64,000 bases of DNA, from assembly GCF_019457515.1 (NCBI RefSeq), contig NZ_CP080421.1, forward strand, positions 1 through 64,000, in the 5' to 3' direction. The stretch comes from Shewanella mesophila. GTDB lineage: Bacteria; Pseudomonadota; Gammaproteobacteria; Enterobacterales; Shewanellaceae. The notes beneath the pieces were generated by a model. It was not told the DNA's origin. It saw only the letters and a list, made by a program, of their open reading frames with translations, and did no database searches. The position numbers and the translations under genes were made by a program. Below, one piece after another: positions 25,413-35,174 of this stretch; position 1 is the stretch's first letter; each line of letters starts with the position of its first letter.

Positions 25413-25939
25413 TGAGTCGTACATTAATTATTTACTCAACTGTTGATGGTCAAACAAAAGCGATTTGTGATCGGATCCAGGAGATTTGTAAGACAGAAAC
25501 ACAGATGGTGACTATGGTTTCGTTAGAAGAAGCTCAGTCAGTCAACCTATCCTATTTCGATAAAGTGATTATCGGTGCCAGTATTCGCTATGGTAAACAT
25601 AGACCCGAGCTGTTTCAGTATGTAAATCGTCATCGCGCAGCGCTGACCAGTAAGAAGAATGCCTTTTTCACCGTTAATGTAGTGGCGCGAAAGCCTGAGA
25701 AAAATACCCCAGAAACCAATCCCTACATGAAGAAGTTTATTCAACTTTCATTATGGCAACCGCAGCAGTTGGGCGTGTTTGCCGGCAAGATTGATTATCC
25801 AAAGTATCGCTTCTTCGATAAGTTTATGATCCGTCTTATCATGTGGATCACCAAAGGGCCGACAGATACGTCTGGCACTTACGAGTTTACCGATTGGGAT
25901 AAAGTTGATGAGTTCGCTAAAGCCTTCAGCGAGCGCTAA
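25412..25939 (+). CDS. hemG: Menaquinone-dependent protoporphyrinogen IX dehydrogenase HemG (paralogue 1)
   Basis: Flavodoxin-like membrane-associated enzyme that oxidises protoporphyrinogen IX to protoporphyrin IX in haem synthesis, passing electrons to the quinone pool. I chose ATG 25412 (MSRTLIIYSTVDGQT), overlapping the trkH stop; the longer upstream frame lies inside trkH. The product is 175 residues (E. coli HemG 181). Seen: FMN-binding loop YSTVDGQTKAI, VIIGASIRYGKHRPEL, FFTVNVVARKPEKNTPETNPYMKKF (long insert loop typical of HemG) and YRFFDKFMIRLIMWITKGPTD. A second paralogue lies at 26544. Confidence 0.94.
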   Translation: MSRTLIIYSTVDGQTKAICDRIQEICKTETQMVTMVSLEEAQSVNLSYFDKVIIGASIRYGKHRPELFQYVNRHRAALTSKKNAFFTVNVVARKPEKNTPETNPYMKKFIQLSLWQPQQLGVFAGKIDYPKYRFFDKFMIRLIMWITKGPTDTSGTYEFTDWDKVDEFAKAFSER

Positions 25940-25964
25940 AGGCAGTACACACTATCGAAATGAT

Positions 25965-26270
25965 TTATGCGCAGTAACGCTTATAAAGAATTGAGATAAC
26001 TTCTGTAACCTGTTCATTCTTTAAGGTGTAGTAGACGATCTGAGAACTCTTTCGGGTCGCAACTAAATCTTCTGCGCGTAAAACGGCTAAGTGTTGTGAC
26101 AATGCTGATTGGCTTAGTGGCACAGTTTCATTGAGCTGGGTGACGCTTAATTCGTTATCGAGCAACTGGCACAAGATCATCAGTCTGTATGGATTCGCAA
26201 TCGCTTTTAGCCATTTGGCAGCGCTCTGAGCGTTAGTGACCATGGTATCTACATCAATATCTTTTTGCAT
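25965..26270 (-). CDS. ArsR-family transcriptional repressor with two-cysteine (SqrR/BigR/YgaV-like) pattern
   Basis: A 101-residue winged-helix repressor. Seen: dimer/N-terminal helices, the family signature NPYRLMILCQLLDNELSV with Cys34, recognition helix SQSALSQHLAVLRAEDLV, the wing TRKSSQIVYYTL, and a C-terminal helix ending YKRYCA with Cys100. Two cysteines at these positions characterise the persulfide-sensing SqrR/BigR/YgaV group, unlike the metal-binding ArsR motif CVC (absent here). It is convergent with hemG-1 and divergent from hemG-2, so it is a plausible regulator of the second hemG and of itself. Ligand is inference. Confidence 0.88.
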   Translation of the reverse strand: MQKDIDVDTMVTNAQSAAKWLKAIANPYRLMILCQLLDNELSVTQLNETVPLSQSALSQHLAVLRAEDLVATRKSSQIVYYTLKNEQVTEVISILYKRYCA

Positions 26271-26297
26271 ATGATGACTCTCTTGTACTCTGCTTGA

Positions 26298-26317
26298 TTA
26301 GATAATTCTAATTGAAT
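26298..26317. promoter_or_regulatory. Candidate operator of the ArsR regulator
   Basis: Two overlapping palindromes: TTAGATAATTCTAA (26298-26311) and ATTC-TAATT-GAAT (26305-26317). They lie 28-47 bp upstream of the arsR start, in the 273-bp gap divergent to hemG-2. Position fits autoregulation; the motif resembles the ATTC/GAAT halves of SqrR/BigR sites but with shorter spacing. Confidence 0.35.
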
Positions 26318-26543
26318 GGTGTGGTGAAAGCAATGATACTCAGATAGTAGAAAGTGCTCAAACTTTATAATGAGCCAACTCGACAATTCCATTACTTCTA
26401 TTATGTTTCTATTCTATCGCGATTTTTTGTCTCATTTGGTGGTGTATTTCACAAAACCCTTAACTAATTTGTGATCTGCAGGCCTGTTTTAGGTGCACTT
26501 TATTGTAACAATATCGTCAGACTTATCTGATAGTGGATGCTTT

Positions 26544-27077
26544 ATGGCTTCGGTACTTATTGTTTACTATTCGCGTGGCGGACATACCGCAAAGATCACT
26601 CAAGCTATGGCAGAGCATATTCGTCAACAAGGACGTGAGTGCGATCTGTTTAGGATTGGCGAGCCTAGTGAGATAAATTGGGATCTGTATGATAGCGTTG
26701 CCGTCGGCGCCTGCGTGCTTTACGGCACTTATGACAAATCTGTTTTTGCCTTTGTAAACCAATATCAGCAGCAACTAGAAACGAAACCTAACAGCTTCTT
26801 TAGCGTCAATGTTGTTGCGCGTAATCCTGAGAAACGTATCCCTGAAAATAATAAGTATCTTCAGAAATTTATCGAATTGTCAGCTTGGAAACCTAAAGAT
26901 GTAAAAGTGATTGCTGGTAAAGTGGACTATCCTTCGTGGCGTTGGTATGACCGCTGGATGATCCAATTAATCATGAAGATGACTGATGGACCTACCGATC
27001 CTAAGGCGGTCATCGACTACACAGATTGGCAAGATGTTAATGTGTATGCCGAGCATTTGATTGGCTTAGCCAAATAA
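26544..27077 (+). CDS. HemG-like protoporphyrinogen oxidase / flavodoxin-fold protein (paralogue 2)
   Basis: A 177-residue homologue of HemG. I chose ATG 26544 (MASVLIVYYSRGGHT). Seen: FMN loop YYSRGGHTAKI, VAVGACVLYGTYDKSVFAFV, SVNVVARNPEKRIPENNKYLQKF and YPSWRWYDRWMIQLIMKMTDGPTD, so it has both the flavodoxin core and the HemG-specific insert. Clearly related to hemG-1 at 25412 yet well diverged from it. Separated from it by the arsR gene on the other strand. Likely the same reaction or an alternative condition; not proven. Confidence 0.85.
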   Translation: MASVLIVYYSRGGHTAKITQAMAEHIRQQGRECDLFRIGEPSEINWDLYDSVAVGACVLYGTYDKSVFAFVNQYQQQLETKPNSFFSVNVVARNPEKRIPENNKYLQKFIELSAWKPKDVKVIAGKVDYPSWRWYDRWMIQLIMKMTDGPTDPKAVIDYTDWQDVNVYAEHLIGLAK

Positions 27078-27090
27078 TTGTTCACTTTCC

Positions 27091-27119
27091 AAAGAGCCTA
27101 TATGGCTCTTTTTCTTTTC
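27091..27119 (+). terminator. Intrinsic terminator after hemG-2
   Basis: Stem AAAGAGCC / GGCTCTTT with a short TATAT loop and a T-rich tail, 13 bp after the hemG-2 stop. Confidence 0.85.
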
Positions 27120-27236
27120 TACTAGCGAACATTTCTTGCTAGAGTCATAGCCCTCTTGTTGCACCATCACGGATGCTTGTTATCTGGTAAGACCTCTGTT
27201 AGCCTTTCTGCCCCTATTTATACGAATGTTAATGTT

Positions 27237-27767
27237 ATGAATCTCTATTTCCGCTTGTTTTGGCTAATGTTTTGGCGAGTTCGTCATTGCCGTAAGATCG
27301 ATTTTCTTGGTATCAGTAAGATTGAATATCGGGCATTACCATTAGATTGCGATATCAATTTCCATCTGACTAACTCTCGTTATCCCGCTTTTATGGATCT
27401 TGCTCGTACTTATATGCTTGCAGAGATGGGGCTGTTAAAACGCTTCTTAAAACTTAAGTGGATGCCGATCGTTAACGCCGCTGAATTTACCTATATCCGC
27501 GATATTAAGCCGCTACATAAATTTCAAATAGAGAGCAAGGTGGTCGGCTGGGATGAAAAATACTTTTATATTGAACAGCGTTTTGTCAGCGACGGCACTT
27601 TACGTTGTATCGTTCATGTTCGTGGGGTGTTTGTCTCTAATCGTAAGCAAGTGCCAATAGCTGAGATGGTTAAAGAAGCGGGATTTGAAGGTGAGACACC
27701 TGTTCTGCCGCCAGAAGTTGCAAAATGGAAGGAGTTTTTACAGCTCAAAAAAGAGCGAAATATCTAA
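27237..27767 (+). CDS. Thioesterase family protein (hotdog fold)
   Basis: A 176-residue acyl-CoA thioesterase-like protein. I chose ATG 27237 (MNLYFRLFWLMFWRVRH), which starts with a hydrophobic N-terminal stretch seen in this family; the upstream in-frame ATG at 27156 adds an unconserved leader. Seen: YRALPLDCDINFHLTNSRYPAFMDLAR, the hotdog-family motif with the catalytic-type Asp/Asn, then EFTYIRDIKPLHKFQIESKVVGWDEKYFYIEQRF. Substrate unknown. Stands alone, convergent with the GST gene (22-bp gap). Confidence 0.83.
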   Translation: MNLYFRLFWLMFWRVRHCRKIDFLGISKIEYRALPLDCDINFHLTNSRYPAFMDLARTYMLAEMGLLKRFLKLKWMPIVNAAEFTYIRDIKPLHKFQIESKVVGWDEKYFYIEQRFVSDGTLRCIVHVRGVFVSNRKQVPIAEMVKEAGFEGETPVLPPEVAKWKEFLQLKKERNI

Positions 27768-27789
27768 GGCAGTGTCCGCTGACGACCCG

Positions 27790-28437
27790 TTAAGGAATAG
27801 GACGGAAACCTGCGAGTACAGCGGCTTTTTGCAGGTCAACCTCCTCCTTTACTTGTGTCCAGGCGCCACGGGTTTCTGCTTGATATAGATATCTATCGAT
27901 TGCATCAAATTCATATAGCTTAAATCCACTTTTTGCGTCGATGAGGCAGGGGATCAGGGCGCAATCTGCCAGAGTAAAGCTGTCACCACATATCCAATGA
28001 TTTTGAGCCAGTTTATCATTCAAGCTGCTAAGGGTTGCCAAGATCTCTTTTTCAAGCTGTTTTAGTTTGATCGGATTTTGCTCCGCTCGAGCTTGCATTT
28101 TTTCAATTAAATAGAGCTTGTTGTTTAAATCGTTATCGATCAATCGATCAAACAGCCGCACATCAAGAGCGCGTTCGAACGTCTGTGGGATCAGTTGTGT
28201 TCCCGTCGAAAACTCATGATCTATATATTCGATAATTATCGTTGATTCTGGCAGTAACTCTCCCAAGCTGTTTTTGAGTAAAGGGAGTTTTCCTGGTGGA
28301 TAGTGATGCTTAAATTGTTGCCGTGAGAATGGGTCGCTTAATTCTATGACTCTTGGGTAGAAGTTAGCCTGCTTTTCATAAAGTGCAATTAGAACTTTTT
28401 GAGAGTATCGAGACAGGGGATGGTAGAACAATTCCAT
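27790..28437 (-). CDS. Glutathione S-transferase family protein
   Basis: A 215-residue protein with an N-terminal thioredoxin-fold GST domain (MELFYHPLSRYSQKVLIALYEKQ, KLPLLKNSLGELLPESTIIIEYID with the cis-Pro and Glu-Ser glutathione-binding motif) and an all-helical C-terminal domain (about 90-215; CGDSFTLADCALIPCL is the N-capping box). Substrate not predictable. Encoded next to a LysR regulator on the same strand. Confidence 0.88.
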   Translation of the reverse strand: MELFYHPLSRYSQKVLIALYEKQANFYPRVIELSDPFSRQQFKHHYPPGKLPLLKNSLGELLPESTIIIEYIDHEFSTGTQLIPQTFERALDVRLFDRLIDNDLNNKLYLIEKMQARAEQNPIKLKQLEKEILATLSSLNDKLAQNHWICGDSFTLADCALIPCLIDAKSGFKLYEFDAIDRYLYQAETRGAWTQVKEEVDLQKAAVLAGFRPIP

Positions 28438-28557
28438 CGTTATCAGTCTCCGTATGTCTCAATTTGATACTTTAACTGTAGCGTGACTTTCGCATTTTGG
28501 CTGGAACTTTCAACGAAAATGACGACTTTAGGAGGCTAATCTCATGCTTGTTATCTT

Positions 28558-29451
28558 TTACTGGCAAAAGTGTTGCCGCAGAAAAGTGAGCATGGCATTA
28601 ACTCTTGGTGGGATAACATCATAAAAATTGTGTAGTGCGAATATCCCGCCTTTGCCTAAGTGATAATCAGGCATCAGTCTAACCAATTGGCCTTCTTGTA
28701 TAGGTTGTTGAACGAGATGCTCAGGTAACATGGCTATGCCTAATCCCTCCTTGGCTAATGTTAAGGTACCTATAAGGGTATTGCAGTTAATAAAGGGAGT
28801 TAGCTGTAGGTTAAATTTGTCACCATCACTATTGTCAAACTGACAATTGCGCGGTAACTGATGTGTACTGTGCATAATCCATTGATGATGGGTTAGGCTG
28901 TCGGGATGTAAGGGCGAGCCATGATTTGCGATATATTGCGGGCTGGCAACTAAATATTCATCATATTCGGCTAATTCAATAGCGACTAGCTGTTCGTTAT
29001 CGGGGTGGCCTGTTTGTATTGCAATATCAATATTATGTTCGAATAAGTCGAGTTTTTTATCTTCAAATAATAAAGAGAGATGTACTAGGGGGTAGTGTTT
29101 ATTAAATTCTCGCAGTAAGGGGACTAGGGCAAGCTCGCCAATGGCAACTGGGGTAGAAATTTTTATCGTACCTTGCAACTGTTCATCGCTGGGCATTATT
29201 GCTGTGTCGGCTTGTTTTGCGAATTTGAGTAGCTCTGCACAGTAGTAATAGAACTGTTTTCCTTCTTGAGTTAAAGAAAGCTTACGTGTAGTTCGAAATA
29301 GTAGCTTGAGTTGGCATTGATTCTCTAAGCGTTTTAGATGCTGACTCACCATCGACCGACTAATATTAAGCTCTTCACCTGCGGCAGTGAGTGACCCTTT
29401 TTCCACTACGCTGGCAAAAACTAGCATACGGTAAAGTTGTGATGCATCCAT
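28558..29451 (-). CDS. LysR family transcriptional regulator
   Basis: A 297-residue regulator. I chose the ATG at 29451 (MDASQLYRMLVFASVVEKGSLTAAGEELN) because a very strong GAGGGGGA ribosome-binding site precedes it; the frame extends to 29544 without homology. Winged HTH at residues 5-65 (SLTAAGEELNISRSMVSQHLKRLE), then a LysR substrate-binding domain (about 88-295). Effector unknown. It lies between a GST gene and a Tag-like gene. Confidence 0.9.
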   Translation of the reverse strand: MDASQLYRMLVFASVVEKGSLTAAGEELNISRSMVSQHLKRLENQCQLKLLFRTTRKLSLTQEGKQFYYYCAELLKFAKQADTAIMPSDEQLQGTIKISTPVAIGELALVPLLREFNKHYPLVHLSLLFEDKKLDLFEHNIDIAIQTGHPDNEQLVAIELAEYDEYLVASPQYIANHGSPLHPDSLTHHQWIMHSTHQLPRNCQFDNSDGDKFNLQLTPFINCNTLIGTLTLAKEGLGIAMLPEHLVQQPIQEGQLVRLMPDYHLGKGGIFALHNFYDVIPPRVNAMLTFLRQHFCQ

Positions 29452-29686
29452 ACTATTCCCCCTCATCACACTTGATTGTTTATTTTTGCTTATCAAATAA
29501 GCTTCCTTATGGTTACTTATTACCCAATACATGCAATGTGTCAAAGTGGTTTATCATTGTTTGGCTATATTGTTGCAGGACTAATTGATCGATTTTTAAG
29601 TTTGAGTAGTATTGTCATTCGATGTTTGTGAACATCACTTTGGTCGATGTTATTTCGTCAGAATCATTAATTTTAGAGACATACCT

Positions 29687-30367
29687 TTGGAATCTTTTGA
29701 ACAAATTTATGAGCGGGCCTGTGAGCGCAAAGGCGGCGAAGCCTCTTTGAAGGCTTTGATGCCACAGGTGGCTGATAGTAAAACTATTGAGCAGTATCAC
29801 GATGCGCAACTGTTATCTGAAATAAGTAAGAAAGTGTTTCAATGTGGTTTTGTTTGGCGGATTGTTGACAATAAATGGCCCGCATATGAACAGGCTTTTT
29901 TTGATTTCGAACCCCACAAGGTGTTGATGCTATCGCCTGAGCAATTACAGCAGCGTGCTAGTGATGAGAACTTGATTCGCCATCTCAAGAAAACCATGGC
30001 GATATATGATAACGCCTTGATGATCCATGAGGTGAAATTGAAATATGGCAGCTTTGCCAAGTTTATTGCCGATTGGCCAAGTGATGACATCATAAGCTTA
30101 TGGAGTGAGCTTAAACGTCTTGGTAATCGTCTTGGCGGCAATACTGGCCCCTATTTTTTAAGAGCGATAGGAAAAGACACCTTTTTACTGACGGATGACA
30201 TAAAAGGTTACTTGAAGGCCCATAATCTCATTGATTATGGGTTTTCCTCTAAGAGCGGACTAAAACAGGTTCAAGCTGTGTTTAATGCTTGGCAGCATGA
30301 GTCTGGGTTATCATTTGCCGAGATCAGCAGGAGCGTCGCGTGCAGCATTGGGGATAACCGTATTTAG
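29687..30367 (+). CDS. DNA-3-methyladenine glycosylase I-like protein (second, divergent Tag homologue)
   Basis: A protein of the HhH-GPD/Tag superfamily. Homologous sequence begins at LESFEQIYERACERKGGE, so I place the start at TTG 29687 (226 residues) rather than at 29612 (251 residues, no recognisable leader). Seen: FQCGFVWRIVDNKWPAYEQAFFDFEPHKV and DENLIRHLKKTMAIYDNALMI, and WSELKRLGNRLGGNTGPYFLRAIGKDTFLLTDD. It is only weakly similar to tag at 11877 and lacks the N-terminal CGW motif. Repair role likely, substrate unknown. Confidence 0.75.
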   Translation: MESFEQIYERACERKGGEASLKALMPQVADSKTIEQYHDAQLLSEISKKVFQCGFVWRIVDNKWPAYEQAFFDFEPHKVLMLSPEQLQQRASDENLIRHLKKTMAIYDNALMIHEVKLKYGSFAKFIADWPSDDIISLWSELKRLGNRLGGNTGPYFLRAIGKDTFLLTDDIKGYLKAHNLIDYGFSSKSGLKQVQAVFNAWQHESGLSFAEISRSVACSIGDNRI

Positions 30368-30725
30368 TCTTGATAAGCTGTCAATTGATATTGTTTATTT
30401 AGCTTTTTATATCGTACTTTTAACTGATTTTTACTTGATGTGATGATGTATATAGTCGATCGTAGCGATCACATTTTTTAAACATTATCTATGCTTTTAT
30501 TGGTCTTTCACTGCTCTTTTAACTTAATGGCAGCATTGGTAAATGGTTTAACATAATAATTTGCATTAACTTACAAAATTGGCCGTGTATTGTTCTTGTT
30601 GGCATTGGCTAGGTGTGAGATAAATACTGTCTCAATTTTTAAAATAAATAATGCTTCCAAAAGATAGCCTTATAGCATTTGCTATTAATGGGCGTTTTTT
30701 GTTGTGGCCTTGATTAGGAGTTATC
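30368..30725. other. 358-bp intergenic region upstream of the RND pump operon
   Basis: AT-rich, no ORF, no tRNA and no clear terminator seen. It must hold the RND operon promoter. The ribosome-binding site TTAGGAGTTATC precedes the ATG at 30726. No convincing repressor operator was recognised, and no regulator gene is adjacent. Confidence 0.6.
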
Positions 30726-31886
30726 ATGCGGCAAATAGTCAAAATTGCCTCAGTTATTGGTGTGGCGTTATGGATAACGGGTTGTGGTCAGCAAGAGGAA
30801 CAAAATCAGTCGACCGCTGCTCCACTAAGTACCGAAGTTGGCGTGATCAAGGTCGTTGCTCAACCACAGGCTATTCAGGTTGAACTACCTGGTCGTAGCA
30901 AGGCATTTCTTGAGGCTGAAGTACGCCCTCAAGTTTCAGGTATTGTTACCGAACGTGGTTTCGTTGAAGGGGCAGACGTTAAAAAAGGACAGTCGCTTTA
31001 TCAAATCGACTCGTCAACTTATCGTGCTGCGTTGATCAGTGCTGAAGCCGACCTCGCTCGTGCAAACGCAAGCTTAGCTTCCGCTAAGGCGAAGGCCGCT
31101 CGTTATAAGGCATTGCTGACAACGAATGCAATTAGTGAACAAGACTTTGACGAAGCGGATGCGGCTTATAAAGAAGCATTAGCTGGTGTCACAGTTGCTA
31201 AAGCTGCGATAAATACCGCGACAATTAATCTTGAGTATACTCAAGTTCAAGCGCCGATCTCTGGCCGTATTGGTAAATCTAGTGTCACCGCCGGTGCATT
31301 GGTTACTGCAAATCAAAGCCAAACGCTAGCGACTATCCAGCAGCTTGATCCTATCAATGTTGATATTGCGCAGTCGAGTGCACAGCTGCTGCGTTTAAAA
31401 GCCAAGTTGAAGCAGGGGGCATTACAGGCTACTGAGAATGCAGATGTCGCTTTGATTTTGGAAGATGGAAGTCAGTATCCACATTCTGGAACCTTGCGTT
31501 TTTCTGAAGTGAGCGTCGATGAGAATACTGGCTCTGTGACGCTACGTGCCGAGTTCCCTAATCCCGATGGCGTATTGCTACCAGGTATGTATGTGCGTGC
31601 AGTGCTCAATGCTGGTACAGATCCCAAAGCGATTTTAGTTCCTCAAAAAGCGATCACCCGTAATACTAAAGGTCAGGCGGTTGCCATGGTTATTGGTGCC
31701 GACAACAAAGTAGAACCGAGAGTGGTCACGACTGCAGAGGTGATCAATCATCAGTGGCGCGTTACCGATGGATTAGTGGTTGGTGATCAACTGATTGTCG
31801 AAGGATTGCAAAAAATTCGTCCGGGAGCACCTGTTGTAGGTAAGCCTTTAAGCGATATGACATCAGATAAGCAACAACAAAAGTAG
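30726..31886 (+). CDS. RND efflux periplasmic adaptor lipoprotein (AcrA/MexA family)
   Basis: Membrane-fusion subunit of a tripartite drug-efflux pump. The product is 386 residues with a lipobox at residues 17-20 (ITGC), so Cys20 is probably acylated and anchored in the inner membrane. Seen: barrel-sandwich halves (EVRPQVSGIVTERGFVEGADVKKGQSLYQID and NLEYTQVQAPISGRIGKSSVTAGALV), a helical hairpin rich in Ala/Lys/Glu (about 100-170) and the beta-barrel/membrane-proximal domain (about 205-360). The RND transporter gene follows after 9 bp; no TolC gene is adjacent. Confidence 0.94.
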   Translation: MRQIVKIASVIGVALWITGCGQQEEQNQSTAAPLSTEVGVIKVVAQPQAIQVELPGRSKAFLEAEVRPQVSGIVTERGFVEGADVKKGQSLYQIDSSTYRAALISAEADLARANASLASAKAKAARYKALLTTNAISEQDFDEADAAYKEALAGVTVAKAAINTATINLEYTQVQAPISGRIGKSSVTAGALVTANQSQTLATIQQLDPINVDIAQSSAQLLRLKAKLKQGALQATENADVALILEDGSQYPHSGTLRFSEVSVDENTGSVTLRAEFPNPDGVLLPGMYVRAVLNAGTDPKAILVPQKAITRNTKGQAVAMVIGADNKVEPRVVTTAEVINHQWRVTDGLVVGDQLIVEGLQKIRPGAPVVGKPLSDMTSDKQQQK

Positions 31887-31895
31887 GGTAAAGTT

Positions 31896-34800
31896 ATGGC
31901 TCGTTTCTTTATCGATCGCCCTATCTTTGCCTGGGTGATCGCAATTATCGTTATGTTGGCTGGGGTGCTTTCTATAATGAACCTCCCTGTGTCGCAGTAT
32001 CCAAGTATTGCGCCGCCAACCGTTGTTATTAGTGCTAGTTATCCTGGCGCTTCAGCAAAGACCATGGAAGATACAGTTACTCAGGTGATTGAGCAACGTA
32101 TGACGGGGATTGATAATCTTCGTTATATTTCAGCCACCAGTGATAGTTTTGGTAATGCGCAACTTACTTTGACTTTTAATGCTGAGGCTGATCCTGATAT
32201 TGCTCAGGTTCAAGTGCAAAACAAGCTCCAACTTGCTATGCCGCTATTACCTCAAGAGGTTCAAGCACAAGGGGTTAAAGTCGCTAAATCCAGCTCTGGT
32301 TTCTTGATGGTATTAGGGTTCGTATCTCAAGATGGTTCGCTGGAAAAGAATGATATTTCGGATTATGTGGGATCAAATATTCAAGATCCTATGAGTCGTG
32401 TTGCAGGAGTGGGCGAGATCCAGCTGTTTGGTGCGCAATATGCGATGCGTATTTGGCTCGATCCGCTGAAATTAACTCAATATAACCTCACCAGCCAAGA
32501 CATTATGGCATCGATTCGTGAGCAAAATGCTCAGGTTTCTGCTGGTCAATTGGGGGGAGCGCCATCAATTCAGGGGCAGGAGTTAAATGCAACCGTCTCT
32601 GCACAGAGTCGTCTGCAAACAGCTGAAGAGTTTAAGAAGATCATCATTAAGTCTGATACTTCTGGTGCTAAGGTTTTCCTTGAAGATGTCGCTCGTGTTG
32701 AACTTGGTGCCGAAAGTTATGCGGTAGAATCTTATTATAACGGTAAGCCGGCAGCGGGTTTGGCAATTAAGCTCGCCACGGGCGCTAATGCATTGGCTAC
32801 AGCAGAGCTCGTGCGCGAAAAGGTTGATGAGATGAAGCCCTTCTTCCCTCAAGGGTTAGATGTGGTTTATCCCTATGATACAACTCCATTTGTTGAGAAG
32901 TCGATTGAGGGCGTTGTTCACACGTTACTAGAAGCTGTGGTATTGGTGTTTGTTATCATGTACCTCTTCTTGCAGAACTTCCGTGCAACCCTAATTCCAA
33001 CGATTGCCGTTCCTGTTGTGTTACTTGGTACTTTTGCCATTTTGTCGGCGGCTGGTTTCTCTATCAATACACTCACAATGTTTGCGATGGTGCTAGCTAT
33101 TGGCTTGCTGGTGGACGATGCGATTGTGGTGGTCGAAAACGTTGAGCGTGTGATGCAAGAAGAGGGCTTAAGCCCACTCGAAGCGACACGTAAATCGATG
33201 GATCAGATTACTGGAGCTCTTGTCGGTATTGGTTTGACTCTGTCTGCGGTATTCGTACCCATGGCCTTTATGTCTGGCTCTACAGGGGTTATTTATCGTC
33301 AGTTCTCGGTAACCATTGTGTCTGCTATGGCACTGTCTGTCATGGTGGCGATTATCTTAACGCCAGCGCTTTGTGCGACCATGTTAAAGCCTATTGCAAA
33401 AGGTGAAAGCCACACTAAGGCCGGGTTCTTTGGTTGGTTCAACCGTAAATTCGATGAGATGACATCTCGTTATGAATCTGGGGTTGCATCGATGATTAAG
33501 CGTACTGGCCGAGTTATGTTGATTTATCTAGCATTGGTGGTTGCTGTTGGTTGGATCTTCATGCGTATGCCAACGGCTTTCTTACCTGATGAAGACCAAG
33601 GTATTTTGTTTACTCAGGCTATTTTACCAACAAACTCAACCCAAGAAACCACTAAGAAAGTGATGGAGAAAGTCACAGACTTTTATCTCAATCAAGAGGG
33701 AGACAATGTTAAGTCGGTCTTCAGTGTTTCAGGCTTTAGTTTCGCTGGTAGCGGTCAAAACATGGGTCTTGCGTTTGTCGGATTAAAGGATTGGTCTGAG
33801 CGACAAAATCCTGGTCAAGATGTAAAGTCTATTTCTGGACGCGCTATGGGGGCCTTCATGCAGATGAAAGAAGCCTTTGTATTTGCGTTTGTACCGCCAG
33901 CGGTAATCGAGCTGGGAACAGCCAATGGTTTTGATCTCTATCTGCAAGATAGAAATGGTCAAGGTCACGAAAAGCTGCTCGAAGCGCGTAATATGCTGTT
34001 AGGTATGGCTGCACAGAATCCTAATTTGGTTGGTGTTCGTCCTAATGGTCAAGAAGATGCGCCCATGTACCAAATCCATGTTGATCATGCCAAGCTTAGG
34101 GCGTTGGGGATCGATATCGATTCGGTAAACAGTGTCCTCGGAACTGCTTGGGGTGGTAGTTATGTGAATGACTTCATTGATCGTGGTCGAGTTAAGAAAG
34201 TATACGTTCAGGGCGATGCGCAATATCGTATGCAACCTGAAGATCTTGACTCATGGTATGTGAGAAATGCTCAAGGTGAGATGGTTCCTTTCTCGGCATT
34301 TGCAACTGGCAGTTGGGAGTTTGGCTCTCCACGTCTCGAACGTTTTAACGGTCTGCCAGCGATGAATATCCAAGGCGGAACAGCACCAGGTTACAGTACA
34401 GGTGCGGCGATGGCAGATATCGAGGCTATGGTGGCTAAGTTGCCCCCTGGGTTTGGTGTTGAGTGGAATGGCCTTTCCTATGAAGAGCGTTTATCGGGCA
34501 ATCAAGCACCTGCGTTATACGCGTTGTCGATTATGGTCGTGTTCTTGGTACTTGCTGCACTCTATGAGAGCTGGTCGGTACCATTTGCGGTGATCTTAGT
34601 GGTTCCTCTAGGGATCATTGGTGCACTACTGGCGATGAATGGCCGCGGCTTGCCCAACGATGTGTTTTTCCAGGTGGGTTTGTTGACCACGGTTGGCTTA
34701 GCGACCAAGAACGCGATTTTGATTGTTGAATTTGCGAAAGAGTTCTACGAGAAAGGTGCAGGTCTAGTCGAAGCAACCTTGCACGCGGTTCGTGTACGTT

Positions 34801-35048
34801 TGCGCCCAATCTTAATGACCTCACTAGCCTTTGGCCTAGGTGTTGTGCCGTTAGCCATCAGCAGTGGTGTTGGCTCTGGTAGTCAGAATGCTATCGGTAC
34901 TGGTGTATTGGGCGGCATGATGAGCTCGACGTTCTTAGGGATCTTCTTTATTCCTATCTTCTTCGTGATCGTCGAGCGAATCTTCAGTAAACGAGAGCGC
35001 AATGGCGGTAGTGATGTTGCCAAAGTGGACTCACCAATAAAAGATTAA
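31896..35048 (+). CDS. RND multidrug efflux permease (AcrB/MexB family, HAE1)
   Basis: Proton-driven inner-membrane transporter, 1050 residues (E. coli AcrB 1049). Seen: start [23 protein letters not shown], the [15 protein letters not shown] porter motif, the TM4 proton-relay aspartates in [25 protein letters not shown]-type loop [19 protein letters not shown], and the late lysine-containing TM10 [16 protein letters not shown]. Twelve predicted TM segments in the usual two-fold pattern. Co-transcribed with the adaptor and closed by a strong terminator at 35071. Confidence 0.97.
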   Translation: MARFFIDRPIFAWVIAIIVMLAGVLSIMNLPVSQYPSIAPPTVVISASYPGASAKTMEDTVTQVIEQRMTGIDNLRYISATSDSFGNAQLTLTFNAEADPDIAQVQVQNKLQLAMPLLPQEVQAQGVKVAKSSSGFLMVLGFVSQDGSLEKNDISDYVGSNIQDPMSRVAGVGEIQLFGAQYAMRIWLDPLKLTQYNLTSQDIMASIREQNAQVSAGQLGGAPSIQGQELNATVSAQSRLQTAEEFKKIIIKSDTSGAKVFLEDVARVELGAESYAVESYYNGKPAAGLAIKLATGANALATAELVREKVDEMKPFFPQGLDVVYPYDTTPFVEKSIEGVVHTLLEAVVLVFVIMYLFLQNFRATLIPTIAVPVVLLGTFAILSAAGFSINTLTMFAMVLAIGLLVDDAIVVVENVERVMQEEGLSPLEATRKSMDQITGALVGIGLTLSAVFVPMAFMSGSTGVIYRQFSVTIVSAMALSVMVAIILTPALCATMLKPIAKGESHTKAGFFGWFNRKFDEMTSRYESGVASMIKRTGRVMLIYLALVVAVGWIFMRMPTAFLPDEDQGILFTQAILPTNSTQETTKKVMEKVTDFYLNQEGDNVKSVFSVSGFSFAGSGQNMGLAFVGLKDWSERQNPGQDVKSISGRAMGAFMQMKEAFVFAFVPPAVIELGTANGFDLYLQDRNGQGHEKLLEARNMLLGMAAQNPNLVGVRPNGQEDAPMYQIHVDHAKLRALGIDIDSVNSVLGTAWGGSYVNDFIDRGRVKKVYVQGDAQYRMQPEDLDSWYVRNAQGEMVPFSAFATGSWEFGSPRLERFNGLPAMNIQGGTAPGYSTGAAMADIEAMVAKLPPGFGVEWNGLSYEERLSGNQAPALYALSIMVVFLVLAALYESWSVPFAVILVVPLGIIGALLAMNGRGLPNDVFFQVGLLTTVGLATKNAILIVEFAKEFYEKGAGLVEATLHAVRVRLRPILMTSLAFGLGVVPLAISSGVGSGSQNAIGTGVLGGMMSSTFLGIFFIPIFFVIVERIFSKRERNGGSDVAKVDSPIKD

Positions 35049-35070
35049 TCGGTCAGAGATCTGAAATCGA

Positions 35071-35098
35071 AAAACCCAGCGCAAGCTGGGTTTTTTAT
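35071..35098 (+). terminator. Intrinsic terminator after the RND pump operon
   Basis: Stem AAAACCCAGC / GCTGGGTTTT closed by a GCAA tetraloop, then TTATT. It lies 22 bp after the permease stop. Confidence 0.9.
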
Positions 35099-35174
35099 TG
35101 TCTATATGGTGTTGCACTTAAAGGTTTTTTCGTTAAAGATGTTTGCCTAATAATAAGCCGTTAGGTAATCAAAG

